A DNA stretch of 64,000 nucleotides, taken from positions 14,031 to 78,030 of the forward strand of contig CAYORT010000014.1 in assembly GCA_964406465.1 (NCBI GenBank). Reading direction: 5' to 3'. The position numbers were made by a program, and so were the translations under genes. This stretch comes from JAHEZL01 sp964406465 (GTDB taxonomy: Bacteria; Bacteroidota; Bacteroidia; Flavobacteriales_C; GCA-002722245). Below are positions 1-8,219 of this stretch, piece by piece. A model generated the notes under the pieces. The model saw only the letters and a program-made list of their open reading frames with translations, was not told where the DNA came from and did not search any database. How positions within the stretch are numbered: position 1 is the first letter of the stretch; each line of letters starts with the position of its first letter.

Positions 1-234
1 TCTGATGATGACACTCAAAAAATTCGTGAGATCATCACTGAAGAGTACACTGTTGAGGGTGCTTTAAGATCTGAATTTCAATTAAGCATTAAACGTTTAA
101 TGGATATCGGATGCTACAGAGGGATTCGCCACAGAGCAGGTCTTCCTTTGAGAGGTCAAAGAACCAAAAACAACAGTAGAACAAGAAAAGGTAAGAGAAA
201 AACTGTTGCCAACAAGAAAATGGTAACTAAGTAA
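1..234 (+). CDS. rpsM: 30S ribosomal protein S13, C-terminal part
   Basis: This reading frame is open from the first base and ends at TAA 232-234. It encodes the last 77 residues of S13, a small-subunit head protein that contacts 5S rRNA-side bridges and tRNA. The peptide contains GCYRGIRHRAGLPLRGQRT, the diagnostic S13 segment, and a basic tail ending KKMVTK. The start lies outside the window. The downstream gene is rpsK after 24 bases, the usual operon order. The identification is certain; only the N-terminus is missing. Confidence 0.97.
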   Translation, partial: SDDDTQKIREIITEEYTVEGALRSEFQLSIKRLMDIGCYRGIRHRAGLPLRGQRTKNNSRTRKGKRKTVANKKMVTK

Positions 235-258
235 GATAGATAAGTAAAGAAAGATTTT

Positions 259-648
259 ATGGCAAAAGCTACAAAAACGACAAAAAAAGCCGGTGTAAAG
301 GTTGAAGCTGCGGGTCAGTGTCATATTTATGCATCGTTTAACAACATCATTGTTTCTTTAACTAACGCTCAAGGTCAAGTTATTTCTTGGTCTTCTTCTG
401 GAAAGATGGGCTTTAGAGGTTCAAAGAAAAACACTCCTTATGCAGCTCAAGTTGCATCTGAGGATTGTGCAAAGGTGGCTTTCGAAAAAGGATTGAGAAG
501 AGTGAAAGTGTTTGTGAAAGGTCCTGGAGCAGGAAGAGAAAGTGCAATTAGAAGTGTTCACAACTCAGGGATTGAAGTTACTGAGATTGTAGATATCACT
601 CCACTTCCTCACAATGGTTGTCGTCCTCCAAAGAGAAGAAGAGTATAA
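259..648 (+). CDS. rpsK: 30S ribosomal protein S11
   Basis: Encodes 129 residues, the normal S11 length. S11 sits on the platform of the 30S subunit and helps shape the mRNA exit and the E-site. Visible family signals are NNIIVSLTNAQGQVISWSSSGKMGFRGSKK in the central part (an IIVSxT strand followed by the SSGKMGF motif) and the C-terminal DITPLPHNGCRPPKRRRV block. An alanine/lysine-rich N-terminus (MAKATKTTKKAG) is typical of Bacteroidota. It lies in the rpsM-rpsK-rpsD-rpoA-rplQ operon and is probably co-transcribed. Confidence 0.98.
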   Translation: MAKATKTTKKAGVKVEAAGQCHIYASFNNIIVSLTNAQGQVISWSSSGKMGFRGSKKNTPYAAQVASEDCAKVAFEKGLRRVKVFVKGPGAGRESAIRSVHNSGIEVTEIVDITPLPHNGCRPPKRRRV

Positions 649-654
649 TTAATT

Positions 655-680
655 TTGAATTCTGAATGTTGAATTCTGAA
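655..680 (+). repeat. Two-copy 12-mer in the rpsK-rpsD spacer
   Basis: The 12-mer TTGAATTCTGAA occurs at 655-666 and again at 669-680, a 14-base period, inside the 61-base spacer. It has no hairpin or coding role that I can see. Similar short doubled words occur in the spacers at 33527-33556 and 35371-35396. Confidence 0.7.
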
Positions 681-709
681 TTATAAACTATAAATAGAAA
701 TAATTAGTC

Positions 710-1315
710 ATGGCAAGATATAGAGGTCCCAAGTCGAAAATCGCAAGAAAATTTAAAGAGCCAATTTTTGGTCCAGATAAAGTATTAGAAAAAAAGCCTT
801 ATCCTCCGGGCATGCACGGAGCTTCTAAAGCGAAAGCTAAGAAGTCGGATTATGCTGTTCAGTTGCAAGAAAAACAAAAAGCAAAGTATACTTACGGTAT
901 TTTAGAGAGACAATTTGCTAACTTGTTTAAAGAAGCAGCAAGAAGATCAGGTATTACAGGTGAGTTATTATTACAACTTTGTGAGTCTAGATTAGATAAC
1001 GTGGTTTACAGAATGGGCATTGCTCGCACAAGAAGAGCTGCTCGTCAGTTGGTAGGTCACCGTCACATCGTTGTTAATGGTGAAGTAGTAAACATTGCAT
1101 CATATCAAGTTAAGCCTGGTGATGTAGTAGGTGTGCGTGAAAAATCAAAATCATTAGAAGTTATAGTTAATTCAATTGGAAGTTCTTCAAACGGATATTC
1201 TTGGGTTGAGTTCAATAAACATCAATTAGAGGGAAGATACTTACAACTTCCTCCAAGAGAAGAAATTCCTGAGAACATCAAAGAACAATTGATCGTCGAA
1301 TTATACTCTAAGTAA
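710..1315 (+). CDS. rpsD: 30S ribosomal protein S4
   Basis: Encodes 201 residues, the normal S4 length. S4 is a primary 16S rRNA binder that starts 30S assembly and forms part of the mRNA entry helicase site. The N-terminal MARYRGPKSKIARKF segment and the S4 RNA-binding motif (SRLDNVVYRMGIARTRRAARQLVGHRHIVVNGEVV, about residues 93-130) are clear. The four-cysteine zinc motif of some S4 proteins is absent, so this is the C-minus form. In many bacteria S4 also regulates its operon; no pseudoknot site was identified here. Confidence 0.98.
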   Translation: MARYRGPKSKIARKFKEPIFGPDKVLEKKPYPPGMHGASKAKAKKSDYAVQLQEKQKAKYTYGILERQFANLFKEAARRSGITGELLLQLCESRLDNVVYRMGIARTRRAARQLVGHRHIVVNGEVVNIASYQVKPGDVVGVREKSKSLEVIVNSIGSSSNGYSWVEFNKHQLEGRYLQLPPREEIPENIKEQLIVELYSK

Positions 1316-1343
1316 TCTTTTTAACCTTAAAAAAAATTAAGAT

Positions 1344-2333
1344 ATGGCAATTTTAGCATTCCAGAAGCCCGATAACGTTGTGATGATTCAATCTGATGAG
1401 TTCGAAGGAAGCTTCGAGTTTCGTCCGCTTGAGCCGGGCTTTGGACTTACAGTTGGTAACGCATTAAGAAGAATTCTTTTGTCTTCTTTAGAAGGTTATG
1501 CTATTACATCTGTAAGAATTGAAGGCGTTAGTCATGAATTCTCTACCATCAAAGGTGTTGTTGAAGATGTAACTGAAATCATTTTGAGACTGAAACAAGT
1601 ACGTTTCAAAAAACAAATTGAAGATGCAGATTCTGAGAAAGTAACCATTTCTTTGACTGGTAAAAAACAATTAACTGCTGGTGATATCGGTAGTTTTGCT
1701 TCTGGTTTCCAAGTTTTGAACCCTGATTTAGTACTTTGTACCATGGAAGGTTCAGTTAAATTGCAAATGGAAATCACTATTGAGAAAGGAAGAGGTTATG
1801 TAGCTGCAGATGAGAATAAATCGGCAAATACGGCTGCTGGAGCAATTGCAATCGATTCTATCTACACTCCAATCAAAAATGTTCAATATAGCATTGAGAA
1901 CTATCGTGTAGAACAAAAAACAGATTACGAGAAATTAGTATTAAATATTAAGACAGACGGTTCTATTCATCCAAAAGATGCATTGAAAGAGGCTGCTAAG
2001 ATTTTGATTCACCATTTCATGTTGTTTTCTGATGAGAAAATCACTTTGGATACTGAGGAGAAATCAGCTGCTGAAGAGTTTGATGAGACATCATTACACA
2101 TGCGTCAATTGTTGAAAACTAAGTTAGTTGACATGGATCTTTCAGTTAGAGCATTAAACTGCTTGAAAGCTGCTGATGTTGAGACTTTAGGTGACTTGGT
2201 GTCATTCAACAAAAATGATCTATTGAAATTCAGAAACTTTGGTAAAAAATCATTGACTGAGTTAGATGAGTTGGTATTGGTTAAAGGTTTGTCTTTCGGG
2301 ATGAATGTAGCTAAATACTTAGATAAAGAATAA
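1344..2333 (+). CDS. rpoA: DNA-directed RNA polymerase subunit alpha
   Basis: Encodes 329 residues, the usual length. The N-terminal domain (about 1-230) carries the dimerisation segment GFGLTVGNALRRILLSSLEGYA, which seeds assembly of the polymerase core. The C-terminal domain (about 255-329) has the helix-hairpin-helix LNCLKAADVETLGDLV and FRNFGKKSLTELDELV, which contacts upstream DNA and activators. The acidic linker near residue 240 is normal. It is the fourth gene of the ribosomal operon, with 28 bases after rpsD and 31 before rplQ. Confidence 0.98.
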   Translation: MAILAFQKPDNVVMIQSDEFEGSFEFRPLEPGFGLTVGNALRRILLSSLEGYAITSVRIEGVSHEFSTIKGVVEDVTEIILRLKQVRFKKQIEDADSEKVTISLTGKKQLTAGDIGSFASGFQVLNPDLVLCTMEGSVKLQMEITIEKGRGYVAADENKSANTAAGAIAIDSIYTPIKNVQYSIENYRVEQKTDYEKLVLNIKTDGSIHPKDALKEAAKILIHHFMLFSDEKITLDTEEKSAAEEFDETSLHMRQLLKTKLVDMDLSVRALNCLKAADVETLGDLVSFNKNDLLKFRNFGKKSLTELDELVLVKGLSFGMNVAKYLDKE

Positions 2334-2364
2334 TAAGAGAAGAATTGATTTATATATTTGAGAG

Positions 2365-2877
2365 ATGAGACACGGAAAAACAGTAAACCATTTAGGTCGT
2401 CAGGCAGGTCACAGAAATTTGATGCTTGCAAATATGGCCTCTTCATTGATTTTGCATAAAAAGATCAATACAACAGTTGCTAAAGCGAAAGCGTTGAAGA
2501 AATTTGTTGAGCCATTGCTTACAAAATCTAAAACAGATTCGACGCATTCAAGAAGAATTGTGTTTGGATACTTGCAAGATAAAGAAGCAGTTAAACTTTT
2601 ATTCGGTGAAATCGCTCCTAAAATTATGGATCGTCCGGGTGGTTACACTCGTATTCTTAAAACAGGAAACCGTTTAGGAGATAACGCTGATATGTGCTTG
2701 ATTGAATTGGTTGATTACAACCAAAATTATAACGGAACTGCTGCTCCTGCTAAAAAGAAAAGCAGAAGAGGTGCTAAGAAAAAAGGTGATGCTACTGATG
2801 CTACTGTTGTAGAAGATTCGGCAGCTGAAAAAGCACCAAAAGCAAAGAAATCAACTAAAGACCAAAAAGAAGATTAA
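2365..2877 (+). CDS. rplQ: 50S ribosomal protein L17
   Basis: Encodes 170 residues. Residues 1-118 form the conserved L17 body (MRHGKTVNHLGRQAGHRN, then RPGGYTRILKTGNRLGDNADM), which lies near the polypeptide exit tunnel. Residues about 125-170 are a low-complexity tail that alternates basic and acidic runs, longer than in Escherichia coli but common in Bacteroidota. It is the last gene of the operon: a strong terminator follows 23 bases after the stop. Confidence 0.97.
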   Translation: MRHGKTVNHLGRQAGHRNLMLANMASSLILHKKINTTVAKAKALKKFVEPLLTKSKTDSTHSRRIVFGYLQDKEAVKLLFGEIAPKIMDRPGGYTRILKTGNRLGDNADMCLIELVDYNQNYNGTAAPAKKKSRRGAKKKGDATDATVVEDSAAEKAPKAKKSTKDQKED

Positions 2878-2900
2878 TAGTTGAAAAGTTTTTTAAATAA

Positions 2901-2935
2901 AAAAGGATAAAGTCTCAATACTTTATCCTTTTTTT
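2901..2935 (+). terminator. Intrinsic terminator of the rpoA-rplQ operon
   Basis: AAAAGGATAAAG (2901-2912) pairs with CTTTATCCTTTT (2921-2932) around an 8-base loop and runs into a T-tract. It separates the ribosomal operon from carA. Confidence 0.9.
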
Positions 2936-2963
2936 GTGTCGCTAATTCACAGTTAAGATAAAT

Positions 2964-4085
2964 ATGAAATACGCTCAAAAGAAAAAAGCACTACTGGTTC
3001 TGCAAGATGGAACCGTTTATTATGGAAATTCAGCAGGTAAGATTGGTACAGCTACTGGTGAATTAGCTTTCAATACAGGAATGACAGGGTATCAGGAGAT
3101 ATTTACAGACCCGTCTTATTTCGGACAAATAATGTTAACAACCAACGCCCACATAGGTAACTATGGAGTGCATAAAGATGAAACTGATTCATCGAGTATT
3201 AAGATATCTGCCTTAGTTTGTAAAAACTTTAGCATTCCTTATTCAAGAACTTCTGCAGATCGTTCAATTCAGAAGTACTTTGAAGACGAAGGTATTGTAG
3301 GTATTTGTGATGTTGATACAAGAGCTTTGGTTCGTCACATTAGAAGCAAGGGAGCCATGAATGCAATTATTTCTTCTGAAATATTGGATGCTGAAGAATT
3401 GAAAAAGAAATTGGCAGAAGTACCTTCGATGAACGGACTTGAACTAGCTTCAAAAGTATCAACTAAAGAAGCTTATTTCTATGGAGATGAAAATGCTTCA
3501 TTTAGAGTGGCTGTGTTAGATCTAGGTATCAAGACCAACATATTGCGTTGTTTTGCCGAAAGAGACTGTTATTTGAAGGTTTTTCCACACAATGCTAGTC
3601 ATGAAGATTTATTAGCGTGGAATCCTGATGGAATTTTCCTTTCAAATGGTCCAGGCGATCCATCGGCTATGCCAGAGGTGATCAAAGAGGTTAAAAAAAT
3701 TATTGCTGGAAATTTACCAGTGTTTGGAATATGTTTGGGACATCAAATGATAGGCTTGTCGCTTGGATTAAGCACGTTTAAGATGCACAACGGCCACAGA
3801 GGTATCAATCATCCAATTAAGAATTTAGAAACCGGCAGAGGCGAAATTACATCGCAAAACCATGGATTTTGTGTAAATATGGATGAAGCTAAGGCACATC
3901 CTGATGTAGTGGTGACGCACCAGCATTTAAATGATGGCACTTTAGCAGGATTGAGAATGAAGAGTAAAAAAGTTTTTTCAGTTCAATATCACCCAGAGTC
4001 TTCTCCAGGCCCGCACGATTCAAGATATTTATTTGATAATTTCGTGAAGAATTTAAGTTCAGTAAAAAAACAACAATTAGTATAA
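2964..4085 (+). CDS. carA: Carbamoyl-phosphate synthase small (glutaminase) subunit
   Basis: Encodes 373 residues. CarA hydrolyses glutamine and passes ammonia to CarB to make carbamoyl phosphate for arginine and pyrimidines. The N-terminal CPSase small-chain domain has LVLQDGTVYYGNSAGKIGTATGELAFNTGMTGYQEI. The C-terminal class I amidotransferase domain has the nucleophile elbow GICLGHQM (Cys257) and the catalytic His-Glu pair in SVQYHPESSPGPHDS. carB is not in the window. eno follows after 12 bases, as in many Bacteroidota. Confidence 0.97.
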   Translation: MKYAQKKKALLVLQDGTVYYGNSAGKIGTATGELAFNTGMTGYQEIFTDPSYFGQIMLTTNAHIGNYGVHKDETDSSSIKISALVCKNFSIPYSRTSADRSIQKYFEDEGIVGICDVDTRALVRHIRSKGAMNAIISSEILDAEELKKKLAEVPSMNGLELASKVSTKEAYFYGDENASFRVAVLDLGIKTNILRCFAERDCYLKVFPHNASHEDLLAWNPDGIFLSNGPGDPSAMPEVIKEVKKIIAGNLPVFGICLGHQMIGLSLGLSTFKMHNGHRGINHPIKNLETGRGEITSQNHGFCVNMDEAKAHPDVVVTHQHLNDGTLAGLRMKSKKVFSVQYHPESSPGPHDSRYLFDNFVKNLSSVKKQQLV

Positions 4086-4097
4086 TCTAGGTAATTT

Positions 4098-5396
4098 ATG
4101 AGTTACATCGCAAAAGTTGTCGCAAGACAAATCTTGGATTCTAGAGGGAATCCAACCGTTGAAGTGGACGTAATCACTGAGCAAGGCGTTATTGGCCGTG
4201 CCGCTGTTCCATCAGGAGCCTCAACAGGTGCTCACGAAGCATGTGAATTGAGAGACGGGAACAAGAAAAAATACATGGGTAAAGGCGTTACAAAAGCTGT
4301 TCAAAACGTGAACAACATTTTGAACGATGCTTTAGCTGGTAAATATGTATTTGATCAGGAAGAAATTGACCGTGCGATGATTGAAATCGACGGAACTGCT
4401 AACAAATCTAAATTAGGTGCTAACGCAATTTTGGGAGTTTCTTTAGCAACTGCTAAAGCTGCTGCAGAATCTGCTGGCATGCCATTATATCGCTATGTTG
4501 GTGGTGTTAATGCTAACACTTTACCAATTCCAATGATGAACATCATCAATGGAGGTTCTCATGCTGATAATAGCATCGACTTCCAAGAGTTCATGATTTT
4601 CCCTGCTGGAGCTTCTTCTTTCAGCGAATCTTTAAGAATGGGTGTTGAAGTATTCCACAACCTTAAAAGTGTATTACACGATAAAGGATTGTCTACTAAC
4701 GTAGGTGATGAAGGTGGTTTTGCTCCAAACTTGAAATCGAATGAAGAAGGTATCAAAGTAATTTTGCAAGCTATTGAGAAAGCTGGATACCGTCCGGGTG
4801 AAGATATTTTCTTATGTATGGATGCTGCTGCATCTGAGTTCTATATCGAGAAAGAGAAAAAATACCACTTTAAAAAATCTTCAGGAGATAAATTGACTTC
4901 GTCTGAAATGGTTTCTTTCTGGAAAGACTGGGCGAAGAAATACCCTATCGTTTCAATTGAAGATGGTTTATTTGAAGACGACTGGAAAGGTTGGGGAGAA
5001 TTAACTCAACAAATTGGAGATAAAGTACAGTTGGTAGGTGATGATTTATTTGTGACTAACGTTAAGCGTTTGGCTGAAGGAATCAAAAAAGACACTGCAA
5101 ACTCAATCTTGGTTAAAGTAAATCAAATTGGTTCATTGTCTGAAACTATTCAAGCTGTTGACATGGCGCACAGAGCTTCTTACACGTCTGTAATGAGCCA
5201 CCGTTCTGGAGAGACTGAGGACAATACAATTGCTGACTTAGCGGTTGCTTTGAACTGTGGTCAAATCAAAACTGGTTCTGCATCTCGTTCTGATAGAATA
5301 GCTAAGTACAATCAATTGTTGCGTATTGAAGAGCAATTAGGTTCTAATGCGAAGTTCTTAGGTAAATCTTTGAAATATATCAGCAAAAGAAAATAA
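4098..5396 (+). CDS. eno: Enolase (phosphopyruvate hydratase)
   Basis: Encodes 432 residues, the normal length. Enolase interconverts 2-phosphoglycerate and phosphoenolpyruvate in cytosolic glycolysis. Visible signals are ARQILDSRGNPTVEVDV at the N-terminus, the proton-donor loop NVGDEGGFAPNL, the Mg-ligand regions IEDGLFEDDW and LVGDDLFVTN, the catalytic-lysine strand ILVKVNQIGSLSET, and SHRSGETEDNTIADLAV. Probably transcribed with carA and ended by the hairpin at 5420. Confidence 0.98.
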   Translation: MSYIAKVVARQILDSRGNPTVEVDVITEQGVIGRAAVPSGASTGAHEACELRDGNKKKYMGKGVTKAVQNVNNILNDALAGKYVFDQEEIDRAMIEIDGTANKSKLGANAILGVSLATAKAAAESAGMPLYRYVGGVNANTLPIPMMNIINGGSHADNSIDFQEFMIFPAGASSFSESLRMGVEVFHNLKSVLHDKGLSTNVGDEGGFAPNLKSNEEGIKVILQAIEKAGYRPGEDIFLCMDAAASEFYIEKEKKYHFKKSSGDKLTSSEMVSFWKDWAKKYPIVSIEDGLFEDDWKGWGELTQQIGDKVQLVGDDLFVTNVKRLAEGIKKDTANSILVKVNQIGSLSETIQAVDMAHRASYTSVMSHRSGETEDNTIADLAVALNCGQIKTGSASRSDRIAKYNQLLRIEEQLGSNAKFLGKSLKYISKRK

Positions 5397-5419
5397 GCAA
5401 AGCTTATTCTTGAAATAGA

Positions 5420-5453
5420 AAAATCCTCTGAAGAAATTCAGGGGATTTTTTTG
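5420..5453 (+). terminator. Intrinsic terminator after eno
   Basis: AAATCCTCTGAA pairs with TTCAGGGGATTT (one G-T wobble) across a short loop and runs directly into a T-tract, 24 bases after the eno stop. Confidence 0.9.
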
Positions 5454-5479
5454 TTTCATACAAATTACTTCCTTAGGGA

Positions 5480-5499
5480 CGTCCGTCAGCTGACGGACG
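5480..5499. repeat. Perfect 20-base palindrome
   Basis: CGTCCGTCAGCTGACGGACG reads the same on both strands and is flanked by GGGA and CCC, so pairing can extend with one mismatch. It has no T-tract, so it is not a terminator. It lies between eno and the left end of the integrated element. The form is that of a REP-like intergenic palindrome. Confidence 0.8.
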
Positions 5500-5564
5500 C
5501 CCGTAAAAAGAAAAATTCCCCTTCCTCTATGTGAAGTGTAGCAAACCCAGTTCGTCTTTGCGAG

Positions 5565-5659
5565 AATTTTGTACCCCTAATTTCGATTTTTTAAACTTCC
5601 TTTTATTTGTCGGGAAGTTCGAGAGTTATTGCCTCATTAAAGTAACAATCGGGTAACAA
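5565..5659. other. Candidate attL core and left integrase-arm repeats
   Basis: The core AATTTTGTACCC lies at 5565-5576. The arm repeats GTAACAA at 5642-5648 and 5653-5659 are 11 bases apart. The 477-base gene-free stretch 5397-5873 holds, in order, the eno terminator, the 20-base palindrome, this candidate att site, and an AT-rich 3' flank of the AlbA_2 gene in which I see nothing further. Confidence 0.5.
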
Positions 5660-5873
5660 TTTTGTCCTAAACAAGGCTAAACAGAACTAATGTTCTTTTA
5701 GGTTTTGTTGCTGCTTATTACCAATACATCAAAGAATTACTTAGCCAAGTATAAGGGATTTTGATGAAAATAAAAAACACTAAATAATGATTTTCTTCGT
5801 AATTAAAGGCATAGAAAATTCATTCATTCTTGTTTAATGGTGAACCTGAATCATAAGGAACTTTCAGGGAAGC

Positions 5874-7202
5874 CTACAAACCGTGTGATTTATTTATGAC
5901 TTTTCTATACTTCTGCAAGCTACTATTTGGTTTATCAGGAATAGTCATTTCAATTACTTTACTTTCTAATGCAGGAATTAAATAAAATTTCTTGAAGTTT
6001 TTTCTGTCGTTTAATTTCAATTTATCCTGAAGTTCTTGTCGACTCATATCACCAGTTAACACTTTCAATAGCCTTTCGACTTGGGGGGTGACTTGGGGGG
6101 TGACTTGAGGGGTGACTTGAGGGGTAACTGGTTCGCTTGCTGGAAAAATCATGCGTAAAAAGTTATCGGTAAAAGAGAAGCATTTTTTACTATAACTCTC
6201 TAAGATACGCGGTATTCCCGAACCTAAATGTTCTACTAAATCCAAGTCTTTAAAGATGCGCATGATTTCTTTGTTGCGGGGTACAGAGAAGCCTTCAAAA
6301 AATTCTTTCTTGCTTAATTCTTCGGGTAATCCACCAGCAGAAGTGATTTCTATACGGTCGGAAAAAATCTCAAACTTAGGAGGAACTTCGTTGGAATAGT
6401 CGTTATGTACAAAGGCATTCACAATGGCTTCTCTGAGTGCTATGGCGTTCCATAATCGGGTGTCTTTTCTTTCCTTTGAAGTTATTTTGGTAATAGTTTT
6501 ATTTTCCAACTCGATTTTATCGAGCACCTGCTTGGTGGCTTTCACCAAAGAATTATATCCGTATTCGTTGCTTTCTATTAAGTGAACACGATTAGTTCCT
6601 TGATACTTGGCGACTTTAAAGGACGTGCCGTTTTTATCGGCTAATAAATACGCAACATAATTGTAATCGCCTTCGGGAGTACGTAACTCAAGATTTTTGG
6701 CGAATTGATTGTTTAATTTCACACCGCTGGCCTCGTAATAAATTTTAAGCTGCTCGAAACTTAAATCTTGATGATTCGATTTGATTTTACCAATAGAGTT
6801 TCGCGTACGCTTAGCGAAAAGGTGGTCGATTTGCTTTTGCGACATGGGTTCAGAGGCAGAACCCACACGCATAAAGCAACCTTTTTCCGACATTCCATAC
6901 TTCTTGAGATAGTAGGGTTTTTCTGAACCACTAGCTAAAGTAATTTTGATGATGTTTTTTGATTGATGTTTTTCCAAAACAATATCAAATAAGCCCATAC
7001 ATGAAGGGGAAATATTGTTTTTGAGCCTATCTTTTAGTTTAAGCATATCGCTATCGGCATCAGCAACTCCTACGGCCTGACCGCTTTTATTAATGCCAAT
7101 ATAAACAACACCTCCTTCATGGTAATTTAAGAACGCTACCGCTTCCTTCTCTATGGAATCAGTAAGTTCTTGTTTGTATTCTATACGGTTAGATTCTGTC
7201 AT
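5874..7202 (-). CDS. AlbA_2 (Schlafen-like) domain protein with ATP-binding and winged-helix regions
   Basis: Encodes 442 residues. Residues about 1-130 form an AlbA_2 putative nucleic-acid-binding domain (EYKQELTDSIEKEAVAFLNYHEGGVVYIGI). Residues about 230-350 match the HATPase_c_4 region of RecG-like regulators (LREAIVNAFVHNDY, then GLPEELSKKEFFEGFSVPRN and LGSGIPRIL). Residues 359-375 are four VTPQ repeats acting as a linker, and the rest resembles a winged helix. Such proteins are often annotated as ATP-dependent helicases or transcriptional regulators, but no helicase motifs are visible. It overlaps the upstream WYL gene by 4 bases (ATGA), so the two are translationally coupled. The function is unproven; a role in regulation or phage defence is possible. 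Confidence 0.8.
   Translation of the reverse strand: MTESNRIEYKQELTDSIEKEAVAFLNYHEGGVVYIGINKSGQAVGVADADSDMLKLKDRLKNNISPSCMGLFDIVLEKHQSKNIIKITLASGSEKPYYLKKYGMSEKGCFMRVGSASEPMSQKQIDHLFAKRTRNSIGKIKSNHQDLSFEQLKIYYEASGVKLNNQFAKNLELRTPEGDYNYVAYLLADKNGTSFKVAKYQGTNRVHLIESNEYGYNSLVKATKQVLDKIELENKTITKITSKERKDTRLWNAIALREAIVNAFVHNDYSNEVPPKFEIFSDRIEITSAGGLPEELSKKEFFEGFSVPRNKEIMRIFKDLDLVEHLGSGIPRILESYSKKCFSFTDNFLRMIFPASEPVTPQVTPQVTPQVTPQVERLLKVLTGDMSRQELQDKLKLNDRKNFKKFYLIPALESKVIEMTIPDKPNSSLQKYRKVINKSHGL
6078..6125 (-). repeat. Four tandem 12-base units coding VTPQ
   Basis: Four consecutive 12-base units (GACTTGGGGGGT twice, then GACTTGAGGGGT twice on the plus strand) encode VTPQ x4 inside the AlbA_2 protein. 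The unit length is a multiple of three, so copy-number change would keep frame and alter linker length. Confidence 0.9.
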
Positions 7203-8104
7203 GATTTGTATTTTTTCAAAGTCGCAACCAACATATCTCTCACCTCATCAGCTAAAGTTAATGGTTTTATTACTTTTACCTGATCGCCCAACATTAAAAT
7301 TCGCTGTACCAATTCGTAGTTGGTTTTAACAAAGAGCTTAACCATCACTTCGCTTTTAGATTCTTTGATGATTTCTTGCGATCTGTGTAAGGGTAGTGTT
7401 TTAATGTATTTGGCCTGTAGTGGGGTAAATGACAAAATAACTTCTTCAGGTTCTTGTTCAGGAAATACTAGACCAATAATATTTTCAAAACGCTCTTTCG
7501 GATTAAAATTCTTTTGCACGACGAATTTTTCTGTGAGCACTTTTAGGTTCTCTATACGATCGATACCAAAAGTACGGAACTCATTGATGGCTTTTACAAA
7601 GCCGAAAACATACCAACGATTTTGGTATTCCTTTAATAAATAAGGTTCTAAGAGATAATCGCTAACACCATCTTTTTTAAAGCTGAGATGGCTAAAAGAC
7701 ACCCTTCTTTTGTTTTTAATGCTAAAAAGTAAGGCCTTTAAATTTTCAATTCCTTTTAGATTTCCTTCCGACTCAAATGAAATATAATTCATAGTTTGCT
7801 TACCGTCTTTCAAACTTTCGGAGATAAGGTTGGCGGTGCCTGATATTTCAAGAAAGCGGAGGAAAGTAGCCAAATCGAAATTTGAATTCTCGTCGATGAA
7901 ATACCCGTTACTAGAACGGTTATACTTGATTTCAATTTTGAATTCGTTGCGAATTTGTTCCACATCACGCTGCAAGGTTCGCGGTGATATTTCAAAGCCA
8001 TGATCGTTTAAAAACTCCTTTAGTTGTGCAAAGGAAGGATATTTTGACGATGTTATTTTTTCGATAATGAGCGTGTATCGCCTGATGGTTCCGTGAGTTG
8101 ACAT
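7199..8104 (-). CDS. WYL-domain transcriptional regulator
   Basis: Encodes 301 residues. The N-terminal HTH (about 1-60) contains SFAQLKEFLNDHGFEISPRTLQRDVEQIRNEF, a DeoR/HTH_11-type helix set. The WYL ligand-sensing domain follows (about 120-215), with VSFSHLSFKK, EPYLLKEYQNRWYVFGF and FGIDRIENLKV. A C-terminal WCX-like part ends near LADEVRDMLVATLKKYKS. WYL proteins sense nucleic-acid ligands and often control phage-defence or DNA-damage genes. Its stop overlaps the start of the AlbA_2 gene, so that gene is its most likely partner. A regulatory role for the element is inferred from this context. Confidence 0.9.
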   Translation of the reverse strand: MSTHGTIRRYTLIIEKITSSKYPSFAQLKEFLNDHGFEISPRTLQRDVEQIRNEFKIEIKYNRSSNGYFIDENSNFDLATFLRFLEISGTANLISESLKDGKQTMNYISFESEGNLKGIENLKALLFSIKNKRRVSFSHLSFKKDGVSDYLLEPYLLKEYQNRWYVFGFVKAINEFRTFGIDRIENLKVLTEKFVVQKNFNPKERFENIIGLVFPEQEPEEVILSFTPLQAKYIKTLPLHRSQEIIKESKSEVMVKLFVKTNYELVQRILMLGDQVKVIKPLTLADEVRDMLVATLKKYKS

Positions 8105-8219
8105 ATTTTAATTGTTAAGCGTGTACAAAATAAAAGAAATAATTAAGCCCTACCAGTATAACCGAAGATAAAATGAATTAATGTGAGTTTACGGCAACAA
8201 TAAGCTTCTAAAAAAATCA

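Noticed and set aside
5540..5760. tRNA gene as the integration target
   Set aside because: No cloverleaf or T-loop (GGTTCGAATCC-like) sequence could be found at either end of the element.
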